Below are positions 37,924 to 47,197 of a stretch of 64,000 bases of DNA, in pieces. Below the pieces are notes generated by a model. It did not search any database. It had not been told where the DNA came from and saw only the letters and a program-made list of their open reading frames with translations. The stretch comes from Methylobacterium isbiliense (lineage in GTDB: Bacteria; Pseudomonadota; Alphaproteobacteria; Rhizobiales; Beijerinckiaceae). Numbering within the stretch: position 1 is the first letter of the stretch; the number at the start of each line of letters is the position of its first letter. The stretch lies in assembly GCF_022179325.1 (NCBI RefSeq), contig NZ_BPQQ01000018.1, positions 62,001 through 126,000 on the forward strand, read 5' to 3'. A program made the translations under genes and the position numbers.

Positions 37924-39378
37924 TCAGGGGGCCGACCAGGCGAGAACGAAGGCCGAGAGCAGCGCCGCCCCGAGGAGCAGGCTCGGCCGGTCGTTGAGCG
38001 CGAAGGCCACCGGATCGTCGTCGAGCTGATGCCGCCCCGCCGCGAGCCAGATGCGGCAGGACCACAGGAACAGGATCACCGGGAACGCCCAGAGCCAGCC
38101 GGCATGGCGGTAGAGGTCGTGCGGGAAGATGTCGAAGATGATGTAGAGAACGATGGTCACCGTGCTGGCGATGGCGGTGCCGATGCCGAGCGCGAAGAGC
38201 AGAGGGCTGTCCACCGCCTCGTAGCCCCGGTTCGCCACCCGCGCCTCGCCGCGCTCCTTCCAGCGCTCCACTTCGATGAAGCGCTTGGCGAAGCAGAGCG
38301 AGCCGAACAGGAACATTGAGAAGACGAGAAGCCACAGCGAGGGCGCGATGGCCGCCGCGACCGTGCCGAGCACGAGGCGCAGGGTGTACAGGCCCGCCAG
38401 CACCATCACGTCGACGATCGGCATGCGTTTGAGGGAGAGCGAGTAGGCGACCGTGAGCAGCGTGTAGACGAGGAGCGTCGCCACGACCGCCGGCCCGACG
38501 AGGGCTCCCAGGGCGAATCCCACGGCGAGGCCGAGCGGCACCGCACCGGCGGCGACCGCGACCGGCAGGCGTCCGGAGGCGATCGGCCGCTGGCGCTTCG
38601 ACCAGTGCCGGCGATCGTCGGCGACGTCCAGGAGATCGTTGAGGATGTAGGTCGAGGACGCGATGATGCAGAGCGCCGCGAGGGCGATCAGCACGCGCAG
38701 CATGCGGCTCGGGTCGTCGGCGACACCCCCGAGCACGGCGGGCGCCAGGACGAGAAGGTTCTTGGCCCATTGGTGGGGCCTGGCGCATTCGGCCAGCGCC
38801 GGCAGCACCGCCGGGGTGAGGAAGGTGATGACCGGCTTGCCGAACTTCGCGGCGCGGCCGGTGATCCGGGTCCCGCCGACGGCGATCACCTCGGCGGCGT
38901 GCGACCAGACAGGCTCGTCCGCGCGGCTGTCGCCCGCGTAGGAGAAGCCCTCCGGAAAGGCGTCGGCCAGCCGCTCGGCCTTGCGCTGTCCTTTCAGGTT
39001 CACGGTGCCGTCGCTCGCCAGCACACCGTCGAAGGGTCCGTAGTACGCGGCGATCGCGCAGGCGTATTCGGCATCCGCCGCAGTGGCGAGGTAGGTCCTG
39101 CGCCCACGCGCCCGTTCGGCCGTCAGGTAGGCGTAGAACTCCTCGTTGACGGGCAGGAGCTTGGGATCGAGCGGGATCCGGCGGGCGAGTTCCTGCTTCA
39201 GGTGAGCCCGGCCGCGGGCGAGCCAGCCGAGCATCAGGAACAGGCCGAGCGGCCTCAGCCTCAGGAAGGCGAGCACGCATTCGAACAGGAGGTTCGTGCG
39301 CAGCAACGTGCCGTCGAGATCGACGACGAGAGGAGTTCCGACCCCGGAGCGTTCCGGCGGTGCCTGCATTTTGGTCAT
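37924..39378 (-). CDS. HAD-UbiA fusion, decaprenyl-phosphate phosphoribosyltransferase-like
   Basis: 484 aa from the ATG at 39378 (MTKMQAPPERSG); upstream codons lack similarity. Residues 1-190 are an HAD phosphatase domain with the nucleophile motif VVDLDGTLLRTN and motif IV GDSRADEPVW. From about 195 (ARPHQWAKNLLVLAPAVL) follows a UbiA prenyltransferase with the first Asp-rich motif NDLLDVADDRRH and ALKRM...D region. The RPHQWxKNxLV start is typical of phosphoribose-to-decaprenyl-phosphate transferases (Rv3806c type; NoeC in Azorhizobium). The HAD part could remove the 5-phosphate that the product carries. First gene of an operon with GtrA and GT-C; DprE1/DprE2-type epimerase genes are not in the window. 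Confidence 0.82.
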   Translation of the reverse strand: MTKMQAPPERSGVGTPLVVDLDGTLLRTNLLFECVLAFLRLRPLGLFLMLGWLARGRAHLKQELARRIPLDPKLLPVNEEFYAYLTAERARGRRTYLATAADAEYACAIAAYYGPFDGVLASDGTVNLKGQRKAERLADAFPEGFSYAGDSRADEPVWSHAAEVIAVGGTRITGRAAKFGKPVITFLTPAVLPALAECARPHQWAKNLLVLAPAVLGGVADDPSRMLRVLIALAALCIIASSTYILNDLLDVADDRRHWSKRQRPIASGRLPVAVAAGAVPLGLAVGFALGALVGPAVVATLLVYTLLTVAYSLSLKRMPIVDVMVLAGLYTLRLVLGTVAAAIAPSLWLLVFSMFLFGSLCFAKRFIEVERWKERGEARVANRGYEAVDSPLLFALGIGTAIASTVTIVLYIIFDIFPHDLYRHAGWLWAFPVILFLWSCRIWLAAGRHQLDDDPVAFALNDRPSLLLGAALLSAFVLAWSAP

Positions 39379-40142
39379 CCGTTCTCTCGTATTGATCGTA
39401 TCTGATGCCAATTGGATCTTACCAGAGGGTCGCTCCGACACATTTCGATCTTTGGAGGTAGCCAAATCGCGAATAAACCGCGGGCTTTCTTGCGTATATA
39501 TCATAAAAAAATACAAAGTTTATCCCTATCCGGCGTAGGCATTTATGACGTAAAGGATATATGGTTATATCTCATGTTGCCATGTATCTGACAGTCTTGG
39601 TCAAGAAGACCGACTCGATCGCCGACCACCTGCATTCGCAACCATCCCGGCTCTCGCCTTCCGACCAATAGCCGTTGTCGTGCAGCGGTCTTTCAAACGG
39701 TCGGTCGGAAATACTGAACCGGCTAAGCAACCGCGGATTTTTTTGTTTCGAACAAGGGGTTTCGTGCAGGAGCCTGCTGGCGCGCGCAGCGAGGAGCGCA
39801 GGTTCGGCTCGGGGCGCTCGGTCGCCACCCGGTCTTCGGCCGTTTCCGGCTCCGCGGCTCCGACATCTCCAAGATCCTGTCCAAGATCCTGCCGGACGAC
39901 CCCGCGGTCTCGGCCCGGTCCGTCGCGGTGCAGGATCGGGGAGGCCCGTCGGAGGCCAGCACGACGGTCCTGGCGGCGGTTAGCCCGAAGGAGCGTCTGC
40001 CCCCATCCAAAGAGGCTTGCCGGTTCGCGGCGGCCCGCTCCTAGGATGGCGGCCGGCGAACCATGAGCCACGCCCGCTCGTCGCCCGGCCCGGTTCCGAT
40101 CACTGCCCTCGCTGCACCGAAGTCTGGAGATGGCCAGTCCCG
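39379..40142. other. 764-bp divergent intergenic region, AT-rich core
   Basis: Lies between the UbiA operon and the O-antigen ligase gene. Bases 39480-39600 are strikingly AT-rich for this genome (runs such as TATATATCAT and TAAAAAAATA), suitable for promoters of both units. From 39727 to about 40071 one plus-strand frame, opening after a TAA at 39724, reads GRHPVFGRFRLRGSDISKIL then SKILPDDPAVSARSVAVQD. It has no ATG/GTG start, and a 12-bp unit (TCCAAGATCCTG) is duplicated inside it; it may be a decayed gene end. No RNA gene recognised. Confidence 0.5.
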
Positions 40143-41522
40143 ATGATCGGCTCCCCCTACGGCGTGACCGCGCAAGCCCCCCTCGCGTCGCCCCATGACA
40201 CCTACCTGCGCCTGCTGGCCGGGACGCTGGCGGGGTACGCGATCCTGGGCCGGGGATTTGCGGCCGTCGGCGTCCCGCCTCTCTTCATCGGCGAGGCGGT
40301 GCTCGCGCTGGGCCTCATCGTCCTGATGCGCACCCGGTGCTGGTTCGCGATGCTGGGAACGCCCGCCAGCGTGCTGCTCGCCGTGCTGATCCTCTGGGGC
40401 GTGATCCGAACGGTTCCGTTCATCGGCGTGCACGGGGTCGACGCGCTGCGCGACAGCGTCGTCCTGGTCTACGGCCTGTTCGCCTTCATCGTGGTCGCGA
40501 TCCTGCTCGAAGAGCCCCGGCGGCTCGCCTGGATCGTCCGCGCCTATGGCGGTCTGGCGTGGGTGTACGGTCTCACCGGAGGCTTGCTGTTCGTCGCGAG
40601 CATCACCTCGGCGGAGTTCGTACAGATCCCCAACAGCGAGATCAGACTGCCCTACGTCCGGGCCGGCGAGGCGGCGTCGCATCTCGCCGGCGCTGCCGTG
40701 TTCACGCTCGTGGGGCTGCGCGCGTCCACGCCGCTCTGGTGCACGCTGCTGATCGCCAACATGGCCCTGGTCACGCTGAGCCGCGCCGCGATGCTGACCT
40801 GCCTCGTGCCGGTCATGCTGGCGGCGGTCCTGAGCGGGCAGCTGCGCCGCTTCCTGCCGGCCGTGCTGCTCGGACTGTCCCTCCTGGCGGCGGCCGCGGC
40901 CCTGGATCTGAGAGTGCCGCTGCCCGGCGGGCGCGACCTCGGCGCGGCGCAGATCGTCGAGGGGCTGGAGAGCGTGGTGGGGTCGAGCAGCGCGTCGAAT
41001 TTCGAGGGCACCAAGCAGTTCCGCCTGAACTGGTGGGCCACGATCCGGAACTACACCTTCCACGGCCCCTATTTCTGGACCGGGAAGGGGTTCGGGGCCA
41101 ATCTCGCGATGGAGGACGGGTACCAGGGCTCGGAGCCGGGTGAATCGAAGCTCCGCAGCCCGCACAACGGACACATGACCATCCTGGCCCGGGCCGGCGT
41201 CCCCGGTCTCGCCCTGTGGCTCGGTCTGCTGGCCGTGTGGTTCGGCATGCTGCTCTACCACGCCGCCGTCGCCTCGCGCCGGCGGCAGGCCCGCTGGGTC
41301 AGCCTGTTCCTCTGGCTCACCTGCTACGGCGCCGCGATCCTGATCAACGCATCCTTCGACGTGGCCCTCGAAGGCCCGATGATCGGCATCTGGTTCTGGT
41401 CCCTCTTCGGTCTGGGCATCGGCGCGACCATGATCTACCGGGCCGGCCTCGCCTGGGTTCTCGACGATGATCCTCATCGCCAGAGATGGTCCGGGACGAA
41501 GGTCAGGCTTCTGCCGTCCTGA
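40143..41522 (+). CDS. O-antigen ligase / polysaccharide polymerase family protein
   Basis: 459 aa from the ATG at 40143 (MIGSPYGVTAQAPLASPHD). Around ten to twelve helices, with a long periplasmic loop between about 270 and 345 that holds WWATIRNYTFHGPYFWTGKG and ESKLRSPHNGHMTILARAG. The His in SPHNGHM and the nearby Arg/Trp match the Wzy_C domain, shared by WaaL O-antigen ligases and Wzy polymerases. It acts at the periplasmic face on undecaprenyl-linked glycans. It is divergent from the UbiA-GtrA-GT-C operon and directly precedes addA, forming the right part of the island between addB and addA. Confidence 0.85.
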   Translation: MIGSPYGVTAQAPLASPHDTYLRLLAGTLAGYAILGRGFAAVGVPPLFIGEAVLALGLIVLMRTRCWFAMLGTPASVLLAVLILWGVIRTVPFIGVHGVDALRDSVVLVYGLFAFIVVAILLEEPRRLAWIVRAYGGLAWVYGLTGGLLFVASITSAEFVQIPNSEIRLPYVRAGEAASHLAGAAVFTLVGLRASTPLWCTLLIANMALVTLSRAAMLTCLVPVMLAAVLSGQLRRFLPAVLLGLSLLAAAAALDLRVPLPGGRDLGAAQIVEGLESVVGSSSASNFEGTKQFRLNWWATIRNYTFHGPYFWTGKGFGANLAMEDGYQGSEPGESKLRSPHNGHMTILARAGVPGLALWLGLLAVWFGMLLYHAAVASRRRQARWVSLFLWLTCYGAAILINASFDVALEGPMIGIWFWSLFGLGIGATMIYRAGLAWVLDDDPHRQRWSGTKVRLLPS

Positions 41523-41533
41523 AGCGCGGCGGA

Positions 41534-41551
41534 GGCCGGCGCGCGCCGGCC
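41534..41551. terminator. perfect GC palindrome after the O-antigen ligase gene
   Basis: GGCCGGC-GCGC-GCCGGCC, 18-bp perfect dyad 12 bp after the stop codon. No T-tract follows. It could end the ligase transcript before addA. Confidence 0.4.
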
Positions 41552-41689
41552 GACCGTGGCCCGTGCGCCACGCCCGCCCGCAAAGCCTGTGCACAACCCC
41601 GCCGCGGCCCTCCGCATCCACTCCCGGCCAAGCCCGCGCAGGCACAGTGACGCCTCACGCGCCGAGGCAGGCACCGGGCGGGAGGCGGG

Positions 41690-44600
41690 ATGGGGATCGA
41701 GGGGTTCGTCGTCGACACGCTCACGCAGGCCGCGCAGCGGCGCGCGGCCGATCCGCGGGCCTCGGCCTGGGTGTCGGCCAATGCGGGGGCGGGCAAGACC
41801 AAGGTGCTCACCGACCGGGTGGTGCGCCTGCTGCTGCACGGGGCGGCGCCGGCCAAGATCCTCTGCCTCACCTTCACCAAGGCGGCCGCCGCCAACATGG
41901 CAATCCGGGTGTTCGAGCGGCTCGGGCGCTGGGTCACCCTCGACGAGGCGGCGCTCGCGGCCGAGCTGACCGCCCTCGAAGGCGAGCGGCCGGATGCCGC
42001 CACGCTGCGGCGGGCGCGGCGCCTGTTCGCGCGGGCGGTGGAGACGCCGGGCGGGCTCAAGATCGAGACCCTGCACGCGCTGTGCGAGCGGCTGCTGCAC
42101 CTCGCCCCCTTCGAGGCCAACGTGCCCGCCCGCTTCGTGGTGCTCGACGAGGCGCAGACCCGCGAGGCGGTGGACCGCACCATCGACAACGTGCTGGCCG
42201 ACGCGGTGGACGGGGCGCATCCCGATCTCGCCGAGGCGCTGGCCCTCGTGGCGCCGGAGGCGGCGGGCGAGGCGCTGCGGCGAGCCATCATGGAGGCGGT
42301 GGGCTGCCGCGCCGTGCTCACCCATCCGGAGGGCGCGCGGGCGCGCATCGCCCGGCTGCACGGCGCGCTCGGCCTCGCCCCCGGCGAGGACGTCGCGGCG
42401 GTCGAGGCGCGGATGCTGGCGGGCCGTCCCGACTGGGCCGGCGCCATCGCCGCCCTGCGCGGGACGGCCAAGTCCACCGACGCCAAGCGGGCCGAGGCGC
42501 TGGCGCTGGCCGAGGCCGGCGAGGGGCCGCAGCGCCTGCCGCTGCTCCTGGCGGCGTTCTTCAAGGACGAGGGGGAGGGGGAGCCCTACGCCGCCTCGCA
42601 GTTCGGCACCAAGGCGGTGCCGGAGGCGGTGCGCCAAGCCCTCCTCGACGAGCAGGCGCGGCTGGCGGGCCTGCGCGAGCGGCTCAAGGCCGCGCGGGCC
42701 TTCGCGCGGACGCAGGCCCTGTTCGTGCTCGCCGCCGAGATCTTCCGGCGGGTCGAGGCCCAGAAGGCGCGGCTCGGCGCCCTCGATTTCGACGACCTGA
42801 TCCACAAGACCCTGGACCTGCTCACCCGGGTCGACTCGGCCTGGGTGCTCTACAAGCTCGACCGAGGCATCGACCACGTGCTGGTGGACGAGGCGCAGGA
42901 CACCAACCCGCAGCAATGGGAGATCCTGCGCCGCATCACCGAGGATTTCTGCGCCGGGGAGGGGGCGCGGCCCGGGCTGGTGCGCACCCGCTTCGCGGTG
43001 GGCGACCCCAAGCAGTCGATCTACAGCTTCCAGGGCGCGGCGCCCGAGCAGTTCGAGGTGACGCGCCGGGCGTGGCGCCGGGCGGCGGAGGGCGCCGGGC
43101 TGCCCTTCGCGGATGTCGGGCTCACCCTGTCGTTCCGCTCGGCACGCGGGGTGCTGCGGGGCGTCGACGCGACCTTCGCGCTGCCCGAGCATTACCGCGG
43201 CCTCTCCTTCGGCGATGCGGCGCTCGGCACCGTCCACGCCACCGCCCGCACGGGCGCGCCGGGGCAGATCGAGCTGTGGCCCACCGAGACGCCGACCGAG
43301 GAGGAGGAGCCGGACGCCTGGACGCAGCCGGTCGATGCCGTGGAGGCCGGGGCGCCCGCCCTCGTCACCGCCCGGCGCGTGGCCCGCGCGGTGCGGTGCT
43401 GGACCAGCACCGGCGACGCGGAGGGGCGCGTCTGGCGGCCGGGCGACGTGCTGATCCTAGTGCGCAAGCGCTCCGCCGCCTTCGAGGGGGTGATTCGGGC
43501 GCTCAAGGCCGAGGGGGTGCCGGTGGCCGGCCAGGACCGGCTCGACATCGCCGCCCATATCGCGGTGCTCGACCTCGTGGCGGCGGGCCGCGCCGCCCTG
43601 CTGCCGGCCGACGACCTGACGCTCGCCACCGCGCTCAAGACCCCGCTCGTCGGCCTGAGCGACGACGACCTCGTGCGCATCGCCGCCGGCCGCGACGCAG
43701 CCGAATCCCTCCACGCCGCGCTCCTGCGCCACGCGCAAGCCGGCGATCCGGCGGCGCGGCTGGGAGCGGCGGCCCTGGCCGGCTGGCAGGATCTGGCGCG
43801 GCATCACGGGCCGTTCGGCTTCTACGCGGACCTGCTCGGGCCGGGCGGCGGACGGGCGCGGCTGGCGGCGCGGCTCGGCGGCGAGGCCGGCGACGCGATC
43901 GACGTCTTCCTCACCGCCGCCGCCCAGGCCGAGCAGGGCGCGGACGCGCCCTCGCTCACCGGCTTCCTCTCCCGCTTCGAGCCGAGCGGCGGCCGCGACG
44001 CGGGCGGTCACACGGTCAAGCGCGACCTCGATGCGGCCCGCGACGAGGTGCGGGTGATGACCGTGCACGGCGCCAAGGGCCTGGAGGCGCCGCTCGTGGT
44101 GCTGATCGACGGCTGCGAGCCGCTCGGCCGCAACGACCCGCCGCTTCTGCCGGTGCCGGTGGGCGACGGCCCGGTGCCGGTCTGGTCCCCCCGCGGCCAG
44201 GATGGCGAGGCCGCGGCCGCGGCCCGGGCCGGGCTGCACGCCCGCGCCCGCGAGGAGCACAACCGCCTTCTCTACGTGGCCCTGACCCGGGCCAAGGACC
44301 GGCTCGTGATCGCGCCCTACCGCGGCAGCGACCGCGAGACGCCGGAGGCGTGGTGCGAGATGGTCCGGCGCGGCCTCGTCGAGGCCTTCGGCGGGGTCGA
44401 GCGCGCGGAGATGCCCTACGGCCCGGCCGAGACGTGGCGCGAGGGCGCGGCGGTGCCGGCGGCAGCGGTCGCCTCCGTGGCCGTCCCGGCGGCGGCCGCG
44501 CCGCCGGACTGGCTCTTCCGCCCGGTGGCGCCCGAAGCCGAGCCGCAGCCGCCGCTGCGCCCCTCGGGACTCGGGGCCGCCGATGCGCCGCGCCGGGCCG

Positions 44601-45139
44601 AGGCGCGGGCCGGCGATCCGGGGGCGCGCCGCCGCGGCATCCTCGTGCACGCCCTGCTCGAACACCTGCCGGCCATCCGGCCTGCGCTGCGCGCCGGGGC
44701 GGCCGAGACCTACCTCGCCGCCCGCGCCCCGGGCCTGCCGCAGGCGGAGCGCGCCGCCATCGGCGCCTCGGTGCTGCGCCTCCTCGGCGATCCGGACCTC
44801 GCGGTGCTGTTCGGCCCCGAGGCCCGGGCCGAGGTCTCGCTCGCCGGAACCGTCGTCCTCGACGGCCGGGACTGGCCGGTCCACGGCCGGATCGACCGGC
44901 TGGCGGTGACGCCGGAGGCGGTCTGGATCGCCGACTTCAAGACCGGCCGGCCGCCCGCGCCCGAGGCGCCGGTGCCGGCGGGCCACGCCGCGCAGGTGGC
45001 GCTCTACGCCGCGCTGCTCGCGCGCATCCATCCCGGGCGCCGGATCGTGCCGCTCCTGGTCTGGACCGCCGGGCCGGTGATTCGCCGCCTCGACGCGGGC
45101 GCCTGCGCGGCGGCCCTCGCGGCGATCCGGCCGGCCTGA
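41690..45139 (+). CDS. addA: AddA, double-strand break repair helicase-nuclease
   Basis: 1149 aa. UvrD/RecB-type helicase: Walker [21 protein letters not shown] (Lys36), motif Ia [15 protein letters not shown], Walker [19 protein letters not shown], motif [19 protein letters not shown] and motif [19 protein letters not shown], then [18 protein letters not shown]. The C-terminal RecB nuclease has [10 protein letters not shown] and a downstream Gln/Tyr pair. All motifs are intact. It pairs with AddB, whose gene ends 5.6 kb upstream. The upstream 167 bp after the O-antigen ligase must hold the promoter, because coupling to addB has been lost. trxA follows 139 bp later. Confidence 0.95.
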   Translation: MGIEGFVVDTLTQAAQRRAADPRASAWVSANAGAGKTKVLTDRVVRLLLHGAAPAKILCLTFTKAAAANMAIRVFERLGRWVTLDEAALAAELTALEGERPDAATLRRARRLFARAVETPGGLKIETLHALCERLLHLAPFEANVPARFVVLDEAQTREAVDRTIDNVLADAVDGAHPDLAEALALVAPEAAGEALRRAIMEAVGCRAVLTHPEGARARIARLHGALGLAPGEDVAAVEARMLAGRPDWAGAIAALRGTAKSTDAKRAEALALAEAGEGPQRLPLLLAAFFKDEGEGEPYAASQFGTKAVPEAVRQALLDEQARLAGLRERLKAARAFARTQALFVLAAEIFRRVEAQKARLGALDFDDLIHKTLDLLTRVDSAWVLYKLDRGIDHVLVDEAQDTNPQQWEILRRITEDFCAGEGARPGLVRTRFAVGDPKQSIYSFQGAAPEQFEVTRRAWRRAAEGAGLPFADVGLTLSFRSARGVLRGVDATFALPEHYRGLSFGDAALGTVHATARTGAPGQIELWPTETPTEEEEPDAWTQPVDAVEAGAPALVTARRVARAVRCWTSTGDAEGRVWRPGDVLILVRKRSAAFEGVIRALKAEGVPVAGQDRLDIAAHIAVLDLVAAGRAALLPADDLTLATALKTPLVGLSDDDLVRIAAGRDAAESLHAALLRHAQAGDPAARLGAAALAGWQDLARHHGPFGFYADLLGPGGGRARLAARLGGEAGDAIDVFLTAAAQAEQGADAPSLTGFLSRFEPSGGRDAGGHTVKRDLDAARDEVRVMTVHGAKGLEAPLVVLIDGCEPLGRNDPPLLPVPVGDGPVPVWSPRGQDGEAAAAARAGLHARAREEHNRLLYVALTRAKDRLVIAPYRGSDRETPEAWCEMVRRGLVEAFGGVERAEMPYGPAETWREGAAVPAAAVASVAVPAAAAPPDWLFRPVAPEAEPQPPLRPSGLGAADAPRRAEARAGDPGARRRGILVHALLEHLPAIRPALRAGAAETYLAARAPGLPQAERAAIGASVLRLLGDPDLAVLFGPEARAEVSLAGTVVLDGRDWPVHGRIDRLAVTPEAVWIADFKTGRPPAPEAPVPAGHAAQVALYAALLARIHPGRRIVPLLVWTAGPVIRRLDAGACAAALAAIRPA

Positions 45140-45278
45140 GGCCGGATGTGCGGCCGCGCACAGGCCCATGCGTCGAGCGCGGCCGTGCGCGCTTGATCGC
45201 CATGGGGCGGCTCCCTACGTTGCGGCGACGCGGGATGATGGCCGGGTTCGCCGCGTCCCGGATGGAAAGGGTTGTGCG

Positions 45279-45602
45279 ATGGCAACCGTGAAGGTGACCG
45301 ACGCGAGCTTCAAGCAGGATGTCCTCGAAGCGTCCGAGCCCGTCGTCGTCGATTTCTGGGCGGAGTGGTGCGGGCCCTGTCGCGCCATCGGCCCGGCGCT
45401 GGAAGAGATTTCGAGCGAGATGCAGGGCCGGGTGAAGATCGCCAAGGTCAACGTGGACGAGAATCCCGGCATCGCCTCGGAATACGGCATCCGGTCGATC
45501 CCGACGCTCATGATCTTCAAGGACGGCAAGCTGGCGAGCCAGAAGGTGGGCGCCGCTCCCAAGGGCGACCTCTCGCGCTGGATCCAGTCCCAGAGCGCCT
45601 GA
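45279..45602 (+). CDS. trxA: thioredoxin
   Basis: 107 aa from the ATG at 45279. Active site [20 protein letters not shown] with redox Cys31 and Cys34, cis-Pro in [13 protein letters not shown], and the buried Asp of VVVDFW. It is the general cytosolic protein-disulfide reductant, supplying ribonucleotide reductase, methionine sulfoxide reductases and peroxiredoxins. trxA after addA is the normal alphaproteobacterial order. It ends in a strong intrinsic terminator. Confidence 0.97.
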   Translation: MATVKVTDASFKQDVLEASEPVVVDFWAEWCGPCRAIGPALEEISSEMQGRVKIAKVNVDENPGIASEYGIRSIPTLMIFKDGKLASQKVGAAPKGDLSRWIQSQSA

Positions 45603-45627
45603 CCGACCCGCACCTCGCCGACGAGAG

Positions 45628-45654
45628 AGCCCGGCCTCACGGCCGGGCTTTTTT
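45628..45654 (+). terminator. Rho-independent terminator of trxA
   Basis: AGCCCGGCC-TCAC-GGCCGGGCT followed by six T residues, 26 bp after the trxA stop. A classic intrinsic terminator. Confidence 0.92.
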
Positions 45655-45680
45655 GCTGACTGGGGCGACCCGAAATGCAG

Positions 45681-45706
45681 AAAGCCCGGCCGTGAGGCCG
45701 GGCTTT
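45681..45706 (-). terminator. mirror-image terminator for the outer-membrane protein gene
   Basis: AAAGCCCGGCC-GTGA-GGCCGGGCTTT. The 20-bp hairpin core is the exact reverse complement of the trxA terminator 32 bp away. On the minus strand it lies 29 bp after the stop of the beta-barrel gene and is followed by CTGCATTT, so it terminates that transcript. Confidence 0.8.
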
Positions 45707-45734
45707 CCGTTGAGCGACGGATGTCGCGTCGGTC

Positions 45735-46616
45735 CTACCAGGTGCCGAACTTGTAGTTCAGGCCGGCGCGGACGACGACGAACTCGTCGTTGCGGCGGTT
45801 GAGCACCGGCGGCACGGCGATCGAACCGAAGGCCGGGGTCGCGAAGATCACGGCGGCGCCGTTGACCGCGAACGCACCGTTGAGGTTGTTGCGGTCGAGG
45901 TTCACGTAGAGGGCTTCCACCTTCACCGTGACGGCGTTGGACTTGAAGAAGTTCAGGAACGAGTCGGTCGGCAGGGCGTACTCGACGCCGCCGCCCGCGG
46001 TCCAGCCGGTGCGGAAGTCGTCGTTGTTCGGCAGGCCGAAATTGGTGCCGCCGCCGCCGCCGTAGGCGAAGCCGCCGGTGCCGTAGAACAGCACGCGGTC
46101 GAAGGCGTAACCGATGCGGCCGCGAACGGTGCCGAAATAGTCCAGGCCCGAGAGGCCGTTCGGGTTGAAGACGACCGCCGCCGGGTTTCTCGCGGCACCC
46201 GCGTTGATCGGCGCGAACGCGAAGTTGTTCCGGTCGCGGCCGAAGTCGACGTACTGCGCGTCGGCCTCGAGGCCGATCACGAAGCCGGCGCCCGGCGTGA
46301 ACTGGTAGTTGTAGCCGATCTGGCCGCCGCCGACGAAGCCCTCGGTGCTCCGGTCACGGAAGCCGAAGATCCCGCCGTTCACCGCGGCCGGGCCGACGAC
46401 AACCAGCGGGTTGACCGTCGCGACGAATTGCGGGGTGTTGTTGGTGTCCCGGGCGTCGAAGCCGTAACCGGCGTTGAAACCGGCGTAGAAGCCCGTCCAG
46501 GTGAAGACCGGCACCGGCGCGATCACCGGAGGAGCGACGCGGCGCGGCAGATCGGCCGCGGCGGCCGCCCCGGTCAGGGCGGTAGAAACAGCAAACGCAC
46601 TCAAAAGCTTTTTCAT
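45735..46616 (-). CDS. outer-membrane beta-barrel protein (Omp25/RopB-like porin family)
   Basis: 293 aa. A Sec signal peptide (KKLLSAFAVSTALTGAAAAA) ends just before DLPRRVAPPV. The mature start FTWTGFYAGFNAGYGF and repeated Gly/aromatic strands (GGGQIGYNYQF, GLEADAQYVDF, VRGRIGYAF, GTGGFAYGGGG, VKVEALYVNL) are those of eight-stranded barrels of the rhizobial Omp25/Omp31/RopB type. The last residues RAGLNYKFGTW give a C-terminal aromatic as required for BAM insertion. Probably an abundant surface protein. It has GGGGA upstream and a mirror-image terminator downstream. Confidence 0.88.
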   Translation of the reverse strand: MKKLLSAFAVSTALTGAAAAADLPRRVAPPVIAPVPVFTWTGFYAGFNAGYGFDARDTNNTPQFVATVNPLVVVGPAAVNGGIFGFRDRSTEGFVGGGQIGYNYQFTPGAGFVIGLEADAQYVDFGRDRNNFAFAPINAGAARNPAAVVFNPNGLSGLDYFGTVRGRIGYAFDRVLFYGTGGFAYGGGGGTNFGLPNNDDFRTGWTAGGGVEYALPTDSFLNFFKSNAVTVKVEALYVNLDRNNLNGAFAVNGAAVIFATPAFGSIAVPPVLNRRNDEFVVVRAGLNYKFGTW

Positions 46617-46831
46617 GATGGTCCCCAGCAGGTTCCCCGATCACGGTTAAGCTAGACCATTCCGCACGTCCCGGATGTAGCGTGTGCGCCACAGGATCGT
46701 AGGAAAGCCACAATCCTGGCGAGCGCTTGTCGCACGCACAGGCAGTTTGCTCGGGTAGCGTGCAGGTCGCGGGCGTCCCTTCGCCATGGTGCGCGGCACG
46801 GCCGGCCCGCGGCGGCCTGCGACGACCGCGC

Positions 46832-47197
46832 TCACGCGCCGTCCGGGGCGACCTTCAACTGATCGATGGTCCAGACCCAGGTGCCGTCGTCGCCCTGCCG
46901 GGCGACCTCGACGGAGAGCGTGCCGCGCCCGGAGCGCGCCATCGTCAGGGCGAGCGGCCCATTGCGGATGACGGGCAGTGGGTCGACGGCCGGGAAGTGG
47001 GACCGCTTGCGCAGGAGGCCCTCGTAGAACCGGCGAATCTCCTCGTGGCCGCGGGCCACGATCTCGCCGGCGGCCAGCACGGCATCCGGCGCGTAGAGCG
47101 CCACGAGACCGTCCACGTCGCCCGCATTCGCCCGGGCGAGGAACAGGGGGGTGAGGTCCTCGGGCTCCCGGGCGCGGTCACGGTCGGCTTCAGGCAT
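46832..47197 (-). CDS. NTF2-like (SnoaL-type) small protein
   Basis: 121 aa. The pattern LFLARANAGDVDGLVALYAP then DAVLAAGEIVARGHEEIRRF and a C-terminal beta sheet ending WTIDQLKVAPDGA is the cystatin-like NTF2 fold, with the usual AGDxDGLxALYxPDAV opening. Such proteins are ketosteroid isomerase-like enzymes or small-ligand binders. The start overlaps the 3' end of the OsmC gene by 8 bp, so the two are co-translated. No specific activity can be given. Confidence 0.8.
   Translation of the reverse strand: MPEADRDRAREPEDLTPLFLARANAGDVDGLVALYAPDAVLAAGEIVARGHEEIRRFYEGLLRKRSHFPAVDPLPVIRNGPLALTMARSGRGTLSVEVARQGDDGTWVWTIDQLKVAPDGA

Noticed and set aside
39675-40066. Plus-strand frames of 102 and 128 codons in the island gap
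   Set aside because: Arg/Pro/Ser-rich translations typical of out-of-frame high-GC DNA. Only the third, start-less frame looked coding-like and it is treated as a possible remnant.
36253-41522. Island as a prophage or integrative element
   Set aside because: No integrase, transposase, tRNA attachment site or flanking repeat is visible. The only evidence of insertion is gene order and composition.
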